Source: Chloroflexi bacterium OHK40
GTDB lineage: Bacteria > Chloroflexota > Chloroflexia > Chloroflexales > Chloroflexaceae
DNA length: 50,019 nt
Assembly: GCA_004367505.1 (NCBI GenBank)
Contig: SFCB01000284.1
Span: 1-50,019 of the forward strand
Direction of reading: 5' to 3'
Of the stretch, positions 23,894 to 32,752 are shown one piece after another. The notes beneath the pieces are model-generated. The model made no database searches. It saw nothing but the letters and a program-made list of their open reading frames with translations, and was not told the origin of the DNA. Position 1 is the first letter of the stretch; the number at the start of each line of letters is the position of its first letter. Position numbers and translations under genes: made by a program.

Positions 23894-26506
23894 TCAGCCG
23901 GACTTCACCGCCTCGGCCCAGAAGGCTTCGACCTTCTGCTTGAGCAGCGCGTGCTCCGGGCGGGCGAGCTGCGGGTCATCGGCGAGGAGCGATTCGGCGG
24001 CAACGCGGGCAGCGTGGAGCAGCCGGGTATCGGCGAGTTGGGCCACCTTCAGGTCGGGCGTGCCGCTCTGGCGGGTGCCGAAGAACTCGCCGGGCCCGCG
24101 CAGCTGTAAGTCGATCTCAGCGAGCTTGAAGCCATCGGTGGTCCGCTCCATCGCCTCCAGGCGCTGCTTCGTTACCTCATTGTCGTCCTTGTCGGAGATC
24201 AGAATGCAGTAGCTCTGGTGTTCACCCCGGCCGACGCGCCCACGAAACTGGTGCAACTGGGCCAGGCCGAAGCGCTCCGCGCCCTCGATCACGATCGTCG
24301 AGGCATTGGGGATATCGATACCCACCTCGATCACCGCAGTGCTCACCAGAATGTCGAACTGACGCTCGCGAAAGGCCACCATCACCTCGTCCTTCTCGCG
24401 CGGCAGCATTCGCCCGTGCAGCAAGGCCACGCGCAGATCGGGGAAGACCTCGCCCTGCAGCCGCTCGTACATCTCCTCGGCGGAGGGCAGGTCCACCTTC
24501 TCGCTCTCCTCCACCAGCGGGCAGATCACGAAGGCCTGGCGCCCCTTCTCGATCTCGCGGCGCATATGGCGGTAGGCCTTCTCGCGCTCAGCCTTGCGCA
24601 CCCAGCGGGTACGGATCGCCTGGCGGCCGGGCGGCAACTCATCGAGCACCGAGGTGTCCAGATCGCCGTAGATGGTCATGGTGAGCGTGCGAGGGATGGG
24701 CGTGGCGGTCATCACCAGCATGTGCGGGTTGAAGCCCTTGTCGCGCAGGCGCTGGCGCTGCTCTACCCCGAAGCGATGCTGCTCGTCCACCACCACCAGG
24801 CCAAGCGAACTGAAGCGCACATTGTCGGTGATCAGCGCGTGGGTGCCCACCACCAGGTCCACCTCACCCCTGGCGATCCCCTCCAGCACACGGCGGCGCT
24901 CCCGGGCCCCCAGGCTGCCGGTGAGCAACGCCACACGTACGCCCTGGCCACCCATATCTTCTGCGTCGCTCATGCCGAGCAGGGCCTTGATCTCGGCCAG
25001 CCGAGCGGCCTCCTCCGGGTCGAGCCGCTGCTTCCAGTCCTCACCCTCAGCGGCTACCCTGGCTTCGCGCGGCACCGCCACCTGGCCAAGCAACCGCTTG
25101 AGGCCCTTGTAATGCTGCTCGGCGAGGATCTCAGTAGGGGCCATCATCGCGCCCTGGAAGCCATTGCCGATCGCCTGCAGCAGCGACGCGGCGGCCACCA
25201 CCGTCTTGCCCGAGCCCACATCACCCTGGAGCAGGCGCGCCATCGGCACGGGCCGGCCCATATCGGCGAAGATCTCGGCCAGGGCCCGCTGCTGAGCACC
25301 GGTGAGGCTGAAGGGCAGCCTGGCCTGCAACTCGGCGTGCAGCTCGGGCAAGAGCCGCATGGCATAGCCGAGCTCGCCCTGCCAGAGGAGCTTGCGCTGC
25401 ACCACGCCGATCTGGATGAAAAGGAACTCGTCGAACCCGATCCGGGTGCGGGCTCGTGCGAGATGCTCCGGGCTGTCGGGGTAGTGGATCTGGCGCAGCG
25501 CCTCGCTGAGGGGCATCAGGCCGGCCCGCGAGCGGACGGGCTCAGGCAGGTGGTCCGGCACGTGCGGGGCCACCGCGTCCACCACCTGCTTCATGACGGT
25601 GCGAGCATTGCGCTCAAGCAGGCCGCTCGTAAGCGGGTGCACCGGCACGAGCCGGCCAGTGTGCAGGGTATCACCATCGGCGACGTAGGGCTCCCACTTT
25701 GGCCCGGCGAACTGCCGCATACCCAGGTAGGCCCCAACCTTGCCGCTCACCACCACCATGCGGCCCACGGTGAGCTGCTTTGTCAGCCAGGGCTGGTTGA
25801 AGAACACCGCCTTGATCGTGCCGCTCTCGTCGCTGAGGCTCACCTCAACTCGCCCGCGCCCGCCGCCAACCAGCCGCACATCCGTCACTTCGGCCACGAT
25901 CGTCTCACTGGCGCCCACCACCAGGTCGGCGATGCGCTTCTGCGAGCTGTAGTCGTCGTAGCGGTGGGGGAAGTGGTACAGCATATCCTCCACCGTCTTG
26001 AGGCCGAGGCGTTTAAAGGCATTGGCGTTGGAGCGCCCGATCCCCGGCACCGCCTCCACCGGGTCGCTCAGGGCGAGCGGGCCGGTACTCACCGGGGTTG
26101 CCTGAGCGCGCGGGGAACGGGCCCGCCGCGCGGGCCTGGGAGCGGCAGAAACACTCTCACCGGGGGAGGCTGCCAGGAGAGCCGGCGGCGGAGTCTCAGC
26201 CGCCTTCCCGCTCCCCGCCTCCTCCGCACCCGCTGGCGCGCCGGGCTGCTGGCGAAAGAGCGCCCGCAGCCCATCGAGGGCCTGGCCCACATTGCTACGG
26301 CGCTCGCGGATCGTCTGCCCGCCGTACCCCTCGAGCAAGGCCAGAGCCGCGCGCACAGCCGGCACAGCCAGGGCACCATTGGCCTCCGCGCGCCAGCGTT
26401 CCAGGAACAGCTCCAGCCCCTCGACGACGGCGGCATCGTCGCATCCCCGGCGGTACTCGGCGGCCAGCACCTTACCCAGGCGGATGATGTGGTCTTTGTC
26501 CTGCAT
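23894..26506 (-). CDS. recG: ATP-dependent DNA helicase RecG with N-terminal extension and insert
   Basis: RecG is a monomeric branch-migration helicase that rewinds stalled forks and processes D-loops and R-loops. The 870-residue protein has an N-terminal extension (about 1-145) carrying a disordered Pro/Ala-rich stretch, then the wedge domain (about 146-285) and the helicase motifs. Visible motifs are GDVGSGKT (428-435), DEQHRFG (574-580), VMTATPIPRTL and QFRGRVGRG. About 40 charged residues (481-521) are inserted between motifs Ia and II. The usual length is about 690-780, so this is longer. I use the ATG at 26506 (MQDKDHIIRLGK). Confidence 0.95.
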   Translation of the reverse strand: MQDKDHIIRLGKVLAAEYRRGCDDAAVVEGLELFLERWRAEANGALAVPAVRAALALLEGYGGQTIRERRSNVGQALDGLRALFRQQPGAPAGAEEAGSGKAAETPPPALLAASPGESVSAAPRPARRARSPRAQATPVSTGPLALSDPVEAVPGIGRSNANAFKRLGLKTVEDMLYHFPHRYDDYSSQKRIADLVVGASETIVAEVTDVRLVGGGRGRVEVSLSDESGTIKAVFFNQPWLTKQLTVGRMVVVSGKVGAYLGMRQFAGPKWEPYVADGDTLHTGRLVPVHPLTSGLLERNARTVMKQVVDAVAPHVPDHLPEPVRSRAGLMPLSEALRQIHYPDSPEHLARARTRIGFDEFLFIQIGVVQRKLLWQGELGYAMRLLPELHAELQARLPFSLTGAQQRALAEIFADMGRPVPMARLLQGDVGSGKTVVAAASLLQAIGNGFQGAMMAPTEILAEQHYKGLKRLLGQVAVPREARVAAEGEDWKQRLDPEEAARLAEIKALLGMSDAEDMGGQGVRVALLTGSLGARERRRVLEGIARGEVDLVVGTHALITDNVRFSSLGLVVVDEQHRFGVEQRQRLRDKGFNPHMLVMTATPIPRTLTMTIYGDLDTSVLDELPPGRQAIRTRWVRKAEREKAYRHMRREIEKGRQAFVICPLVEESEKVDLPSAEEMYERLQGEVFPDLRVALLHGRMLPREKDEVMVAFRERQFDILVSTAVIEVGIDIPNASTIVIEGAERFGLAQLHQFRGRVGRGEHQSYCILISDKDDNEVTKQRLEAMERTTDGFKLAEIDLQLRGPGEFFGTRQSGTPDLKVAQLADTRLLHAARVAAESLLADDPQLARPEHALLKQKVEAFWAEAVKSG

Positions 26507-26577
26507 GCCAGTGCACAGCGTGATTGCTCCACCTGGAACCACCGCCATCCTTCGGTCACATACGCGGGGCGCCCGGC

Positions 26578-27432
26578 TCAGACCTCCTCGAGCCCCTCGA
26601 AGACCGTCACGCCCATGGCGCCGGGGCCGAGGTGGGCGGCGATGGCGGGCCCGAAGCGGACGATCTGCACCCGGCCACGGGGAAAGATCGGATCGACCTT
26701 CTCCAGCAGCTTCTCCACGTCCTCCGGCGTCGTGGCGTAGAGCACCGTCACGTCTTGCACACGCGGGAAGTCCTCAATAAAGGTAAAGAGCCCCTCGATC
26801 GCTTTGGCGCGCGTACGGGTGCGCTCGTAGGGCACGATCTCCCCCTCGTCGAGGATCATCAGCGGCTTGATGCGCTGCATCGATCCGAGCACCGAACCGG
26901 CCAGCGTGAGCCGCCCGCTCTGCTCCAGGTACTCCATTGTATCGACGAAGAAGACCACGTGGGTGTGGCGGATGGTCGCATGAACGAGCCGGCTGATCTC
27001 CTCGGGCGTGCCACCGGCGCGGGCCGCCTCAGCGGCGGCGATCACCACCGAGCCCATGCCCATCGACGCCGACTTGCTGTCCACCAGCTCGATCTTCGTG
27101 GTGCTCGCTGGCAGGCGCGATCGGGCCAGGGCGGCGTTCGCGTAGATGGTGCCCAGGCGCGTGCCCAGGTGAATGGAGAAGACATGATCGACGGTACCGA
27201 TCAGCCCCCGGTACGTCTGCTCCAGGGCGGCCGGGCTCGGTGCTACGATCTGCACCCGCTGGTGCCCACTGGCCATCTGCTCGTAGAGCTGCTCGTCGCT
27301 GATATCGATGCCCACCCGCAGGAGTTTATCATCCACCCGGGCCAGCACCGGTACAACCTCGATCCCTAACTCTCGGGCCAACTCCGGCGGGATGTCGGCG
27401 GAGCCGTCGGTGACAACTTTGATATGCGCCAT
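26578..27432 (-). CDS. DegV-family fatty-acid-binding protein
   Basis: A 284-residue DegV protein. In this family each protein holds a fatty acid between two domains and, in Firmicutes, serves as the FakB partner of a fatty acid kinase FakA. The signatures are IKVVTDGSADIPPELA at the N-terminus, FSIHLGTRLGTIYANAALA and VDSKSASMGMGSVVIAAAEAA, with TMEYLEQSGRL in the middle. No FakA-like kinase was seen in the window. The ATG at 27432 starts MAHIKVVTDG. It is divergent from bL28, with the two promoters in a spacer of under 100 bases. Confidence 0.91.
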   Translation of the reverse strand: MAHIKVVTDGSADIPPELARELGIEVVPVLARVDDKLLRVGIDISDEQLYEQMASGHQRVQIVAPSPAALEQTYRGLIGTVDHVFSIHLGTRLGTIYANAALARSRLPASTTKIELVDSKSASMGMGSVVIAAAEAARAGGTPEEISRLVHATIRHTHVVFFVDTMEYLEQSGRLTLAGSVLGSMQRIKPLMILDEGEIVPYERTRTRAKAIEGLFTFIEDFPRVQDVTVLYATTPEDVEKLLEKVDPIFPRGRVQIVRFGPAIAAHLGPGAMGVTVFEGLEEV

Positions 27433-27449
27433 AAGCGAGCCTGATTCGT

Positions 27450-27478
27450 TTGCCAAAGGCCCCGCGGTATGGTATATT
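27450..27478 (+). promoter_or_regulatory. Sigma-70-like promoter for rpmB
   Basis: TTGCCA is followed after exactly 17 bases by TATATT. The transcript would start near 27485, leaving a leader of about 42 bases. Confidence 0.75.
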
Positions 27479-27526
27479 CTCGCGGAGATAGACCCAGAAG
27501 CCCTTGAGGAATTGGAGCGGACTACA

Positions 27527-27712
27527 ATGGCAAAGTGCGAAATGTGTGGCAAAGGCCCTTCCTTTGGCCACAATGTCAGTTTCTCGAAGCGCCGCACCAA
27601 CCGGATGTGGCGCCCCAACCTGCAGAAAACCACCCTCCCCGCCCCGGACGGGAAGGGCATCCAGGTACGGATCTGCACCCAGTGCATGCGCACGATGGTG
27701 AAGGCTCGCTAG
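27527..27712 (+). CDS. rpmB: Large ribosomal subunit protein bL28
   Basis: A 61-residue bL28 in the zinc-binding (C+) form, with two CxxC pairs: CEMC (4-7) and CTQC (50-53). The core GKGPSFGHNVSFSKRRTNRMWRPNLQ is typical. It is part of the 50S subunit near the tRNA exit site. The ATG has GGAG 9 bases upstream. It stands alone, with its own promoter and a strong hairpin downstream. Confidence 0.96.
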   Translation: MAKCEMCGKGPSFGHNVSFSKRRTNRMWRPNLQKTTLPAPDGKGIQVRICTQCMRTMVKAR

Positions 27713-27733
27713 CCTCCAGCGGCGGCGACATTC

Positions 27734-27769
27734 GAAGAGGCCAGTGTCCGGGAGGACGCTGGCCTCTTC
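27734..27769 (+). terminator. Hairpin terminator after rpmB
   Basis: A 16-base-pair stem (one G-U pair) with a GGGA loop starts 21 bases after the rpmB stop, followed by a weak CATTTGCC. It also lies downstream of the convergent ilvE, whose stop is about 140 bases away, so it might serve both. Confidence 0.65.
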
Positions 27770-27911
27770 CATTTGCCAGCACCGCCGGGCTCGCGGCGGG
27801 CCTCGCCTCCCCGCCACACGCCCCGGGGCGTGCTCAAGACTCGTCAGGTGCAGCCGGGCCTCGTAAACTCCCGGTATTATAGCCCAAGGCTGCGGCCGGT
27901 GCAACCGCACC

Positions 27912-28838
27912 CTAGGGCTCCACGTACTCCAGCCAGCCGTAGCGATCGTCCCGCTCGCCCTGCACCACGGCGAAGAAGGCCGCCTGCACCTCGCCCGTGA
28001 TCGGCCCGCGCCGGCCCGCCCCGATCCGCACCCGGTCCACCGAGCGGATGGGGGTGACTTCGGCGGCTGTGCCCGTGAAGAAGAGCTCGTCGGCCACGTA
28101 GAGTAACTCGCGCGGGATCACCTGCTCCCGCACCTCGACGCCCAGCTCCCCGAGCAGGGTGATGACCGTCTCCCGCGTGATGCCGCTGAGGATGGAGGAA
28201 CTGACCGGCGGGGTATAGACCACGCCATCACGCACGACGAAGAGGTTCTCGCCGCTGCCCTCGCTGACGTGGCCGCCTGGATCAAGGGCGATGCCTTCGG
28301 CGTAGCCGTTGGCCAGCGCCTCCATCTTGATCAGCTGGGAGTTCATGTAGTTGCCCCCCGCCTTTGCAAGGGCAGGCATGGTGTTGGGGGCAAAGCGCTG
28401 CCACGAGGAGACGCACACATCCACACCCTGTTCCATGGCCTCAGCACCCAGGTACTTGCCCCACTCGATCGTGGCGATCGCCACCTCCACCGGGTTGTTC
28501 AGCGGGTTGACGCCGATCTCGCCATAACCCCGGTAGACCACTGGCCGGATGTAGCCGGCCCGCAAACGGTTGGCCCGCACGGTCTCCTTCACTGCGGCCA
28601 CGAGCTGCTCCTGCGTGTACGGCAGCTCGGTGCGATAGATCCGCGCCGAGTCGATCAGCCGGCGTATGTGGGGGGTCAGCCGGAAGACCGCAGTGCCACG
28701 GGGCGTTTCATAGCAGCGGATGCCCTCGAAGAAGCTGGTGCCGTAGTGCACCACGTGGCTCAGCACATGGATCCGCGCCTCGTCCCACGGCACCAGCTTC
28801 CCGTTAAACCAGATCACGTCCATTTTTGCGAGCGGCAT
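27912..28838 (-). CDS. ilvE: Branched-chain amino acid aminotransferase
   Basis: This PLP-dependent class IV aminotransferase interconverts leucine, isoleucine and valine with their 2-oxo acids. The 308-residue product has [13 protein letters not shown] (31-43), [18 protein letters not shown], and the PLP lysine in [12 protein letters not shown] (Lys159), followed by [13 protein letters not shown] and [16 protein letters not shown]. The ATG at 28838 has a strong CAGGAGG upstream. The MBL-fold gene stops 49 bases upstream on the same strand, so the two are probably co-transcribed. Confidence 0.96.
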   Translation of the reverse strand: MPLAKMDVIWFNGKLVPWDEARIHVLSHVVHYGTSFFEGIRCYETPRGTAVFRLTPHIRRLIDSARIYRTELPYTQEQLVAAVKETVRANRLRAGYIRPVVYRGYGEIGVNPLNNPVEVAIATIEWGKYLGAEAMEQGVDVCVSSWQRFAPNTMPALAKAGGNYMNSQLIKMEALANGYAEGIALDPGGHVSEGSGENLFVVRDGVVYTPPVSSSILSGITRETVITLLGELGVEVREQVIPRELLYVADELFFTGTAAEVTPIRSVDRVRIGAGRRGPITGEVQAAFFAVVQGERDDRYGWLEYVEP

Positions 28839-28887
28839 TGCCCCCTCCTGATCCATCTCCAGGCTGCAACAGCACAACACACACAGA

Positions 28888-29712
28888 TCACAGCAGACGC
28901 CGCTGGACAAGCAAGCGATCTTCGGCGCGCCATGTGGGCGCGGCGGCGGGGCCCTTCGGCGAGCGCCGGGGTAGGACACCAAGGCGCACGCCCGTTACGC
29001 CAGCGAGGCTCAGCACCCGGCGCACACCAGCGGCGGCAACCTGCGGGGTGTTAGTCTGCTGCGAGAGGTGCGCAAGCCACACGTCGCAGGGCGTGGTGGC
29101 ACAGACGTGGGCCAGCAACTCGCCGCACTGCACGTTGTCCAGGTGGCCGCGCGGGCCAATGATACGCTGCTGGATCGCCCAGGGGTACGGTGCGGCTCGC
29201 ATCAACTCACGGTCGTGGTTGGCCTCAACCAAGATCAGGTCGGCGCCCCGGAGGCCTGCCGCCACCTCCTCGGTCCAGCTCCCCAGATCCACCGCGATCG
29301 CCACGGTAGCGCCGGCCGCGCTCACGCGCAGACCCACCGGATCGGCGGCATCGTGGGGCAGGTGGAAGCTGCGGAGCTCAAATGGGCCGAGCGCCGCGAG
29401 TTGGCCTACGGGGAGGATCTCAACAGCGAGGCCATCAAGCTCTGCGCCCATGGCCACGCGGGTCCCCTCGTTGCACACCACCGGGATGCAGTAGCGGCGG
29501 GCGAGGGCGGCGGCGCTCAGGGCATGGTCGCCGTGCTCGTGGGTCAGCAGCAGGGCGCGGATCTGCCCGGGCTCAGCCCCCTGGTAGCGCAGCAGGCCCT
29601 CCAGAGTGCGCAGGGCGATTCCGCAGTCCACCAGCAGCGCGTCCTCGCCGCAGCGCAGCAGCAGGGCGTTGCCGCTGCTACCGCTGGCCAGTGATGTGAC
29701 GGTGAGGCTCAT
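28888..29712 (-). CDS. MBL-fold metallohydrolase (YycJ/WalJ-like)
   Basis: A 274-residue metallo-beta-lactamase-fold protein with HxHxDH as HEHGDH (58-63), an N-terminal strand [22 protein letters not shown] typical of the YycJ/WalJ subgroup, and later ligands in [20 protein letters not shown] and [15 protein letters not shown]. WalJ-type proteins are thought to be nucleases linked to DNA replication or repair; the substrate here is not established. It lies between rdgB and ilvE, all on the minus strand. Confidence 0.88.
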   Translation of the reverse strand: MSLTVTSLASGSSGNALLLRCGEDALLVDCGIALRTLEGLLRYQGAEPGQIRALLLTHEHGDHALSAAALARRYCIPVVCNEGTRVAMGAELDGLAVEILPVGQLAALGPFELRSFHLPHDAADPVGLRVSAAGATVAIAVDLGSWTEEVAAGLRGADLILVEANHDRELMRAAPYPWAIQQRIIGPRGHLDNVQCGELLAHVCATTPCDVWLAHLSQQTNTPQVAAAGVRRVLSLAGVTGVRLGVLPRRSPKGPAAAPTWRAEDRLLVQRRLL

Positions 29713-29823
29713 ACAACTCTGCTCAGCGGCAGTGTTCGCAACACGCCGGGCCTGAGCCGCGCCAAACAGCGCGCCCCATGGCGGCCCAGTTCCGGGAAAG
29801 GGCAAGCCACCCGTTGCATCGGC

Positions 29824-30420
29824 CTATGATCCTTCCGCCCACTGGGCGAGGATGGCGCGGGCGGCGCGGGCGGCGACGGCGCGGTGGCTGATCTGGTTCT
29901 TGCGCTCGGCAGGCAACTCGGCGAGGGTCGCGTCTTCGTCGAGCACGTAGAAGAGCGGGTCATAGCCGAACCCGCCGCTGCCCCGGGGCTCCAACTCGAT
30001 CACGCCGGGCAGCGTACCCTCAGCAAAGGCGGTGGGCTGTCCGGGGCGCGAAAGGGCAATCACGCAGACGAAGCGGGCCAGGCGCGCATGCCAGGGCACA
30101 TCCTTTAACTGGTCGAGCAGGTAGCGCAGCTGGGCTTCGCCCTTCACCCCGCCGTAGCGCGCCGAGTAGACGCCAGGCGCGCCCCCGAGGGCGGCCACTT
30201 CGAGACCGCTATCGTCGGCCAGGGTGGGCAGGCCGCTCAGAGCCATGTAGCCCTCGGCCTTGAGTGCGGCGTTGGCGGCAAAGGTCGTGCCCGTCTCCTC
30301 GATCTCGTCGGGGATGCCGAGCTCGTCAAGGGTGCGCAGGCGCAGGCCAAGGCCGTCGAAGATCGCCGCAAATTCGCGGAGCTTGCCGGGATTACGAGTG
30401 GCGATGAGGAGGTCGCGCAT
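29824..30420 (-). CDS. rdgB: RdgB/HAM1 non-canonical purine NTP pyrophosphatase
   Basis: RdgB hydrolyses dITP, ITP and XTP to the monophosphates, keeping deaminated purines out of DNA. The 198-residue protein has the N-terminal block IATRNPGKLREFAAI, the site DDSGLEV, VYSARYGG and GFGYDPLFY at the C-terminal half. The start is at 30420. Only 6 bases separate it from a -10 box, so transcription probably begins at the A of the ATG, giving a leaderless message with no ribosome site. MBL-fold and ilvE genes follow on the same strand. Confidence 0.95.
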   Translation of the reverse strand: MRDLLIATRNPGKLREFAAIFDGLGLRLRTLDELGIPDEIEETGTTFAANAALKAEGYMALSGLPTLADDSGLEVAALGGAPGVYSARYGGVKGEAQLRYLLDQLKDVPWHARLARFVCVIALSRPGQPTAFAEGTLPGVIELEPRGSGGFGYDPLFYVLDEDATLAELPAERKNQISHRAVAARAARAILAQWAEGS

Positions 30421-30426
30421 AGGGGG

Positions 30427-30456
30427 AGTCTACGGCCAGCGGCCCGGCTCTGTCAA
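30427..30456 (-). promoter_or_regulatory. Sigma-70-like promoter giving a probably leaderless rdgB mRNA
   Basis: On the minus strand a perfect TTGACA is followed after 18 bases by TAGACT. Only 6 bases lie between the -10 box and the rdgB ATG, so the expected start point is the initiation codon itself. Confidence 0.7.
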
Positions 30457-30502
30457 GTTCAGGATGCTGCCGGGCCATGACGTATGTTCCTGCCCCCGGC
30501 AG

Positions 30503-30790
30503 GCCGTGGCGCTCAAGCACGCGCCTCTGGTGAGGCGAAGCCCGCCTGCGTGGGTTCCCGCTGGCGCGGGAACGACAAGGTGGTGGAGCAGGCTGTGGCC
30601 AGGATGACCCTGGCTCCCCGCTTGCGCTGGGTTCCCGCTGGCACTGAGTTCCCGCTGGCGCTGGGTTCCCGCTGGCGCGGGAACGACAAGGTGGTGGAGC
30701 AGGCTGCGGCCAGGATGACCCTGGCTTCCTGCTGGCACTGGGTTCCCGCTGGCGCTGGGTTCCCGCTGGCGCGGGAACGACAGGGCAGTG
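30503..30790. repeat. REP-like dispersed repeat (copy C) expanded into a tandem array
   Basis: The spacer 30421-30911 holds the block CGTGGCGCTCAAGCACGCG (30505-30523; the other copies differ by about two bases) and then several hairpins TTCCCGCTGGCGCGGGAACGAC. The unit GGGAACGACAAGGTGGTGGAGCAGGC recurs with a period of 111 bases, followed by a further copy about 94 bases on. Shorter TTCCCGCTGGC sub-repeats of 18 bases fill the gaps. Frames through this stretch look low-complexity and non-coding. The rest of the spacer holds the two promoters. Confidence 0.75.
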
Positions 30791-30832
30791 GACAGGTGCG
30801 CAAACGGACGCCTGCCCCCGCGATTACCCGCG

Positions 30833-30861
30833 TTGACTGCCACGATCGCATCGAGTACAAT
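30833..30861 (+). promoter_or_regulatory. Sigma-70-like promoter for the UbiA-family gene
   Basis: TTGACT is followed after 17 bases by TACAAT. The start near 30868 gives a leader of about 44 bases before the ATG at 30912. Confidence 0.72.
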
Positions 30862-30911
30862 CAGGCGTCGCTACAGATCATCGCCCGGGTCTCGTACCCG
30901 GCACAGGACGC

Positions 30912-31880
30912 ATGAGCAACCTTTCGACCGACCGCCCCATTAGCGCCGCAGTTCCCGCCAGGCCCAATGCCCTGCGCGAGTTGCTCAAGGCCATGCGCCC
31001 GCGCCAGTGGGTCAAGAACTCCTTCGTCTTTGCAGCGATCGCCTTCTCCGAGAACCGCCTCTGGCAGTTCTGGGACCGCGACGTGGGGCCCGCCTCGCTC
31101 CTGCGTGTCATCGGTGCCTTCGTGGCCTTCTGCATGGCCGCCAGCGCCATCTATCTTATCAACGACCTGGTCGATATCGAGAAGGATCGGGCCCACCCGA
31201 AGAAGCGCCACCGGCCCTTCGCCTCGGGCCGCCTTAGCCCCACCGTGGGTGCCGCAACCGCTGCGACCCTCATCCTCGCTGTGCTCCCACTGGCCTACAT
31301 ACTCGACCCGGACTTCGGCTTCCTGGCCGTGCTGACCACCTATGTCGCCGTCCAGGGCTTCCTGTACACCTACTGGCTCAAGAACGTCGTGCTCATGGAC
31401 ATTCTGGTGCTCGCGGCCGGCTTCGTGCTGCGGGCAGTGGGCGGCGCCGCAGTGATCGATGTGCTGATTACGCCCTGGCTCTTGCTCTGCATGCTGCTCC
31501 TGGCGCTCTTTCTCGGCATCGGCAAGCGTCGCCACGAGCTCACTCTCCTGGAGAGCGGTGCCGGCGAGCACCGCCGCATCCTCCAGGAGTACTCGGTGCC
31601 CATGCTCGACCAGATGATGTCAATCGTCACCGCGAGCATCATTATGGCCTACAGCATCACCGCCTTCCTTGCGCCCGTGGCGCCCCAGGAACCTTACCCG
31701 ATGCTGATGGTCACCATCCCCTTCGTGATCTATGCGATCTTCCGCTACCTTTACCTGATCTACCAGCGCGGCGAGGGCGGCGCCCCCGATGAACTGATCC
31801 TCAGGGATCTGCCCCTCGCTGGCAGCGTGATCCTCTGGGGGCTCACGGTGCTCGCGGTGCTGCTGCTCTTCCCGAGCTAG
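30912..31880 (+). CDS. UbiA-family prenyltransferase (decaprenyl-phosphate phosphoribosyltransferase-like)
   Basis: A 322-residue multi-pass membrane protein with the aspartate-rich motif INDLVDIEKDRAHPKKRHRPFASG (83-106) and a second motif GIGKRRHEL (about 198-206). That motif pair is typical of the UbiA branch that transfers a phosphoribosyl group from PRPP to decaprenyl phosphate, as in arabinogalactan synthesis, rather than of quinone prenyltransferases. There are about eight hydrophobic segments. The next gene is an isopentenyl phosphate kinase, so both act in polyprenyl metabolism. The true acceptor and donor are not known in this phylum. Confidence 0.84.
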   Translation: MSNLSTDRPISAAVPARPNALRELLKAMRPRQWVKNSFVFAAIAFSENRLWQFWDRDVGPASLLRVIGAFVAFCMAASAIYLINDLVDIEKDRAHPKKRHRPFASGRLSPTVGAATAATLILAVLPLAYILDPDFGFLAVLTTYVAVQGFLYTYWLKNVVLMDILVLAAGFVLRAVGGAAVIDVLITPWLLLCMLLLALFLGIGKRRHELTLLESGAGEHRRILQEYSVPMLDQMMSIVTASIIMAYSITAFLAPVAPQEPYPMLMVTIPFVIYAIFRYLYLIYQRGEGGAPDELILRDLPLAGSVILWGLTVLAVLLLFPS

Positions 31881-31939
31881 GGAATGAGGATCAGAGGGCA
31901 CGGCACGGACCCAACCATTACTCCCCCTGCCTGTCCCCT

Positions 31940-32749
31940 ATGTACACATTCGTCAAACTTGGCGGCTCCGTCATCACCGATAAGGCCGGGCAGGAGGCTG
32001 CCGACCTGCCGCTGATCGGGCGTCTGGCCGCCGAGCTCGCCGATGCCCGCAGCGCCAGCCCCACCCTGCGCCTGATCATCGGTCACGGAAGCGGATCCTT
32101 CGGCCACCTCTACGCCGCCCGCTATGGGGTGCATCGCGGGATCTCACCTGGGGGCGATTACCACGGCTTCGCCCTGACCGCCGCCGCCGCCCTGCGCCTG
32201 AACCGCATCGTCGTGGATGCGCTGATCGCCGCCGGGCTGCCCGCGCTCTCCCTTCAGCCCTCCGCCTCGCTCCGCAGTCGATCCGGCCAGATCCTCGCCT
32301 GGGAGACCAGCCCGATCGCCGAGGCCCTGGCGCGGGGCCTGCTCCCCGTGATCCACGGCGACGTCAGCTTTGACGAGACCCAGGGCTCGGCGATCGTCTC
32401 CACCGAGGCTCTTCTGGCCCACCTGGCTCTCGCCACCGACCTGCGCCCTGCCCGCATCATTCTCGTCGGCGAGGACGCCGTCTATACCGCCGATCCTCGG
32501 GTGGAACCGAACGCCCAGCGCGTGCCCCTGATCACCAGCGCCAACCTCCCCGCCGTGCTTCACGGCGCTGGCGGCTCCCACGCCGTGGACGTCACCGGCG
32601 GTATGCGCAGTAAGCTTGAGCTGATGTGGCGCCTTGTCCAGGCCATCCCCACCCTCGAAGTGTACCTCGTTGGCCCCGCCCCCGGCACCCTGCGGGCGGC
32701 CCTCCTGGGCCACGCCCTCGACTCCGGCACGATCATCCGTAGGGAGTAG
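31940..32749 (+). CDS. Isopentenyl phosphate kinase
   Basis: A 269-residue amino-acid-kinase-fold enzyme with the phosphate loop FVKLGGSVITDK (Lys6, Lys15) and the diagnostic His in GHGSGSFGHLY (His56). Other blocks are GDVSFDETQGSAIVSTEAL and the C-terminal GTIIRRE. IPK phosphorylates isopentenyl phosphate to IPP, the last step of the alternative mevalonate pathway. From memory, that pathway was demonstrated in the Chloroflexota member Roseiflexus castenholzii with a phosphomevalonate decarboxylase partner. Its 60-base gap from the UbiA-family gene suggests co-transcription. The decarboxylase gene is not in this window. Confidence 0.91.
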   Translation: MYTFVKLGGSVITDKAGQEAADLPLIGRLAAELADARSASPTLRLIIGHGSGSFGHLYAARYGVHRGISPGGDYHGFALTAAAALRLNRIVVDALIAAGLPALSLQPSASLRSRSGQILAWETSPIAEALARGLLPVIHGDVSFDETQGSAIVSTEALLAHLALATDLRPARIILVGEDAVYTADPRVEPNAQRVPLITSANLPAVLHGAGGSHAVDVTGGMRSKLELMWRLVQAIPTLEVYLVGPAPGTLRAALLGHALDSGTIIRRE

Positions 32750-32752
32750 CCC

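Noticed and set aside
24218-26740. An 840-codon open frame opposite recG
   Set aside because: It is a complement-strand shadow of RecG, which has clear helicase motifs.
30503-30790. CRISPR array
   Set aside because: The repeats are adjacent or nested, with a period of about 111 and 94 and no unique spacers of regular length, and no cas gene is nearby.
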